Position numbers and translations under genes: made by a program
In this document: one piece after another, positions 62,778 through 64,000 of the stretch
How positions within the stretch are numbered: position 1 is the stretch's first letter
How the letters are laid out: the number at the start of each line of letters is the position of its first letter
Source of the DNA: Verrucomicrobiota bacterium
GTDB lineage: Bacteria > Verrucomicrobiota > Verrucomicrobiia > Opitutales > Opitutaceae
NCBI GenBank assembly: GCA_003641745.1
Contig: QNAI01000006.1
Span: 1-64,000, forward strand
Length of the DNA stretch: 64,000 nt
Reading direction: 5' to 3'
The notes under the pieces: model-generated
The model's input: the letters and a program-made list of their open reading frames with translations, nothing else
The model's database searches: none
What the model was told of the DNA's origin: nothing

Positions 62778-62947
62778 CTAGTGGAGCATCACGCATGAAA
62801 TGATGGGTAAGGGTGGAGAGGGTTTATCCCTCGATGGCCAGTTTGATCGAGGCGTAAAGCCTCTCCTACAAGAAGAAAAATGGTTGATCCCTGAGTCGGA
62901 GGATGATCTCTCGGGACCCCATCATTTCACCTGTGTCGGTCCACTAG
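62778..62947. repeat. Complete CTAGTGGAGC-family inverted-repeat element
   Basis: The ends CTAGTGGAGC ... TGAAATGATGGG and CCCATCATTTCA ... TCCACTAG pair imperfectly over about 30 bp, giving a 170-bp element. A related single end is at 61627-61656. The rest of the 62700-63142 gap has a 17-nt hairpin (63105-63121) and no gene. Confidence 0.75.
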
Positions 62948-63142
62948 TGTCCGATCTCACATATGAGCTTGCCAATACCAGAGCTATTTTCGGCCTCAGA
63001 AACAGGAGACGCCCTCGAATGCATGAATAGGTGGGGATTCTGTGTCATCACCAAGATGATCGAGTCGCTGCCAAAACACCTGAAGAGTTACGCCGACGGG
63101 TATACGAGCCATCATGGCTCGTGGCGTGGGGACGACTGAATC

Positions 63143-64000
63143 GTGGAGGCCTACCAGGGTGAGATTTTCTCGGTCGTCTGTGCCTTGATCTGGGCAATTT
63201 CGGTGATCTTTCTGCGAACCGCGTCCGCCAGCGTGCCGGCGCTTGAACTGAATATTCTCAAGAACGCGATCGGGACCGGTCTGTTTGCATTGACGCTTAT
63301 CATTATGGGTAGCGGTCAGTTCGCTGGGCTGACCGTTGGCACTCTCGGGTTGCTCGGCATTTCTGCCGTATTGGGCATCACCATCGCGGACACCTGCTTC
63401 CTGAAAGCTCTCAATCTGCTTGGTGCCGGTCGCAATGCAGTCCTGGATTGCCTCTACAGCCCGTTCGTCATCGTTCTCTCCGTGATTTTTCTCCAGGAGT
63501 CGTTCGGACTGAAACAGGCCATGGGATTCGTCCTGATTGTTGGTGGCGTCCTCATGGCGACGGCGAGTTCTCAAAGGGATCCCATCTCGAAATCCAAACT
63601 CTGGCGCGGCCTCGGCTACGGCAGTTTGAGCATGCTCTTCATGGCGATCGGGGTCGTAATCTCGAAACCCCTGCTTGCGGATACCTCACCGATTGCGGTT
63701 TCGGCCTGGCGACTCCTCATCGGTCTTCTGGGCGGGGTGGTCTGGGTCGTGGTCTCAGGTCGTTCGCGCCGTTCAATCGCGGTTTTCCGGGGCCCGCTGC
63801 CCTGGGTCAGTATCACCATGGGGGCTGTGCTGGGGGCCTGGCTCGCCCTGATGGTCTGGATGGCCGGATTCAAGTACACCGAGGCGTCGACCGCCTCGAT
63901 CCTGAATCAAACTTCGGTCATCTTCATTGTTGTCCTCGCCGCCATCTTCCTGCGCGAACCCGTTGGCTGGAAAAAAGCCGGCGGCATTGTTCTCGGGTTC
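63143..64000 (+). CDS. EamA/DMT-family transporter (second), cut by the window end
   Basis: The reading frame is open from GTG 63143 to the end of the window (286 codons seen), so the C terminus is missing. At least nine hydrophobic helices are visible in two EamA-like halves: VVCALIWAISVIFLRTAS at the start, then IADTCFLKALNLLGAGRNAVLDCLYSPFVIVLSVIFLQE, and in the second half TEASTASILNQTSVIFIVVLAAIFLRE. This is a drug/metabolite transporter with unknown cargo. A TGA stop lies two codons upstream of the GTG. Confidence 0.82.
   Translation, partial: MEAYQGEIFSVVCALIWAISVIFLRTASASVPALELNILKNAIGTGLFALTLIIMGSGQFAGLTVGTLGLLGISAVLGITIADTCFLKALNLLGAGRNAVLDCLYSPFVIVLSVIFLQESFGLKQAMGFVLIVGGVLMATASSQRDPISKSKLWRGLGYGSLSMLFMAIGVVISKPLLADTSPIAVSAWRLLIGLLGGVVWVVVSGRSRRSIAVFRGPLPWVSITMGAVLGAWLALMVWMAGFKYTEASTASILNQTSVIFIVVLAAIFLREPVGWKKAGGIVLGF

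Overview
The window is GC-rich, densely coded bacterial chromosome. A verrucomicrobial origin (Opitutales-like) is my inference. It rests on the duplicated C-terminal module of the polysaccharide lyase at 39440-43018, on one secreted Cys-type and one signal-less Ser-type sulfatase, on Gram-negative envelope genes, and on many small palindromic intergenic repeats. No rRNA, tRNA, CRISPR array, prophage or intact IS element is visible.

Layout. 1-5400: a URO-D-like protein, a secreted arylsulfatase and galE. 5582-14984: the most distinctive part, a lipid-like biosynthetic locus in two same-strand blocks. Block one is KAS-II, ACP and a CrtI-like flavoprotein. Block two is a second CrtI-like flavoprotein, FabZ, FabI, an OleA-type condensing enzyme and an OleB-type hydrolase. 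An HtrA protease gene lies between the blocks on the other strand. 15133-20850: 4-alpha-glucanotransferase, an ArnT-like membrane glycosyltransferase and a large two-lobed alpha/beta hydrolase. 21127-26553 (minus strand): PilT/PilU-like ATPase, fabD, lepA, lepB. 27135-29421: dapA-dapB-ruvA. 29476-30782: an ECF sigma factor with an overlapping anti-sigma-like gene. 31234-36197: two secreted SNase-like proteins, an ACT-domain regulator, a periplasmic rhodanese and three lipoproteins. 36337-38284: a membrane-anchored PPIase and a HupE/UreJ-like protein. 38666-39270: an AbrB/MazE-type antitoxin with a Doc toxin. 39440-43018: a secreted PL6-type lyase. 43486-48928: a LolA-like protein, a MacB/LolCDE-like ABC transporter and a beta-barrel, probably one envelope-trafficking operon. 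49375-64000: scattered transport, repair and carbohydrate genes, namely lipoprotein, two EamA transporters (the second cut by the window end), MsrB, PIG-L deacetylase, Ser-type sulfatase, ArsC-like protein, S51 peptidase, TonB-dependent receptor, HpcH aldolase, YheT hydrolase, Sel1 protein and sialidase.

How the genes work together. The 5.6-15 kb locus looks like a dedicated acyl-chain assembly line. An ACP-bound chain would be extended by KAS, dehydrated by FabZ, reduced by FabI, altered by the two CrtI-like flavoproteins, and then joined head to head by the OleA homologue. The OleC and OleD partners are not in the window, so the end product is open. The sulfatases, PL6 lyase, sialidase, PIG-L protein and TonB receptor fit a polysaccharide-degrading lifestyle.

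Several families of short inverted repeats sit between genes. In at least three cases the repeat edge coincides with the stop codon of the neighbouring gene.
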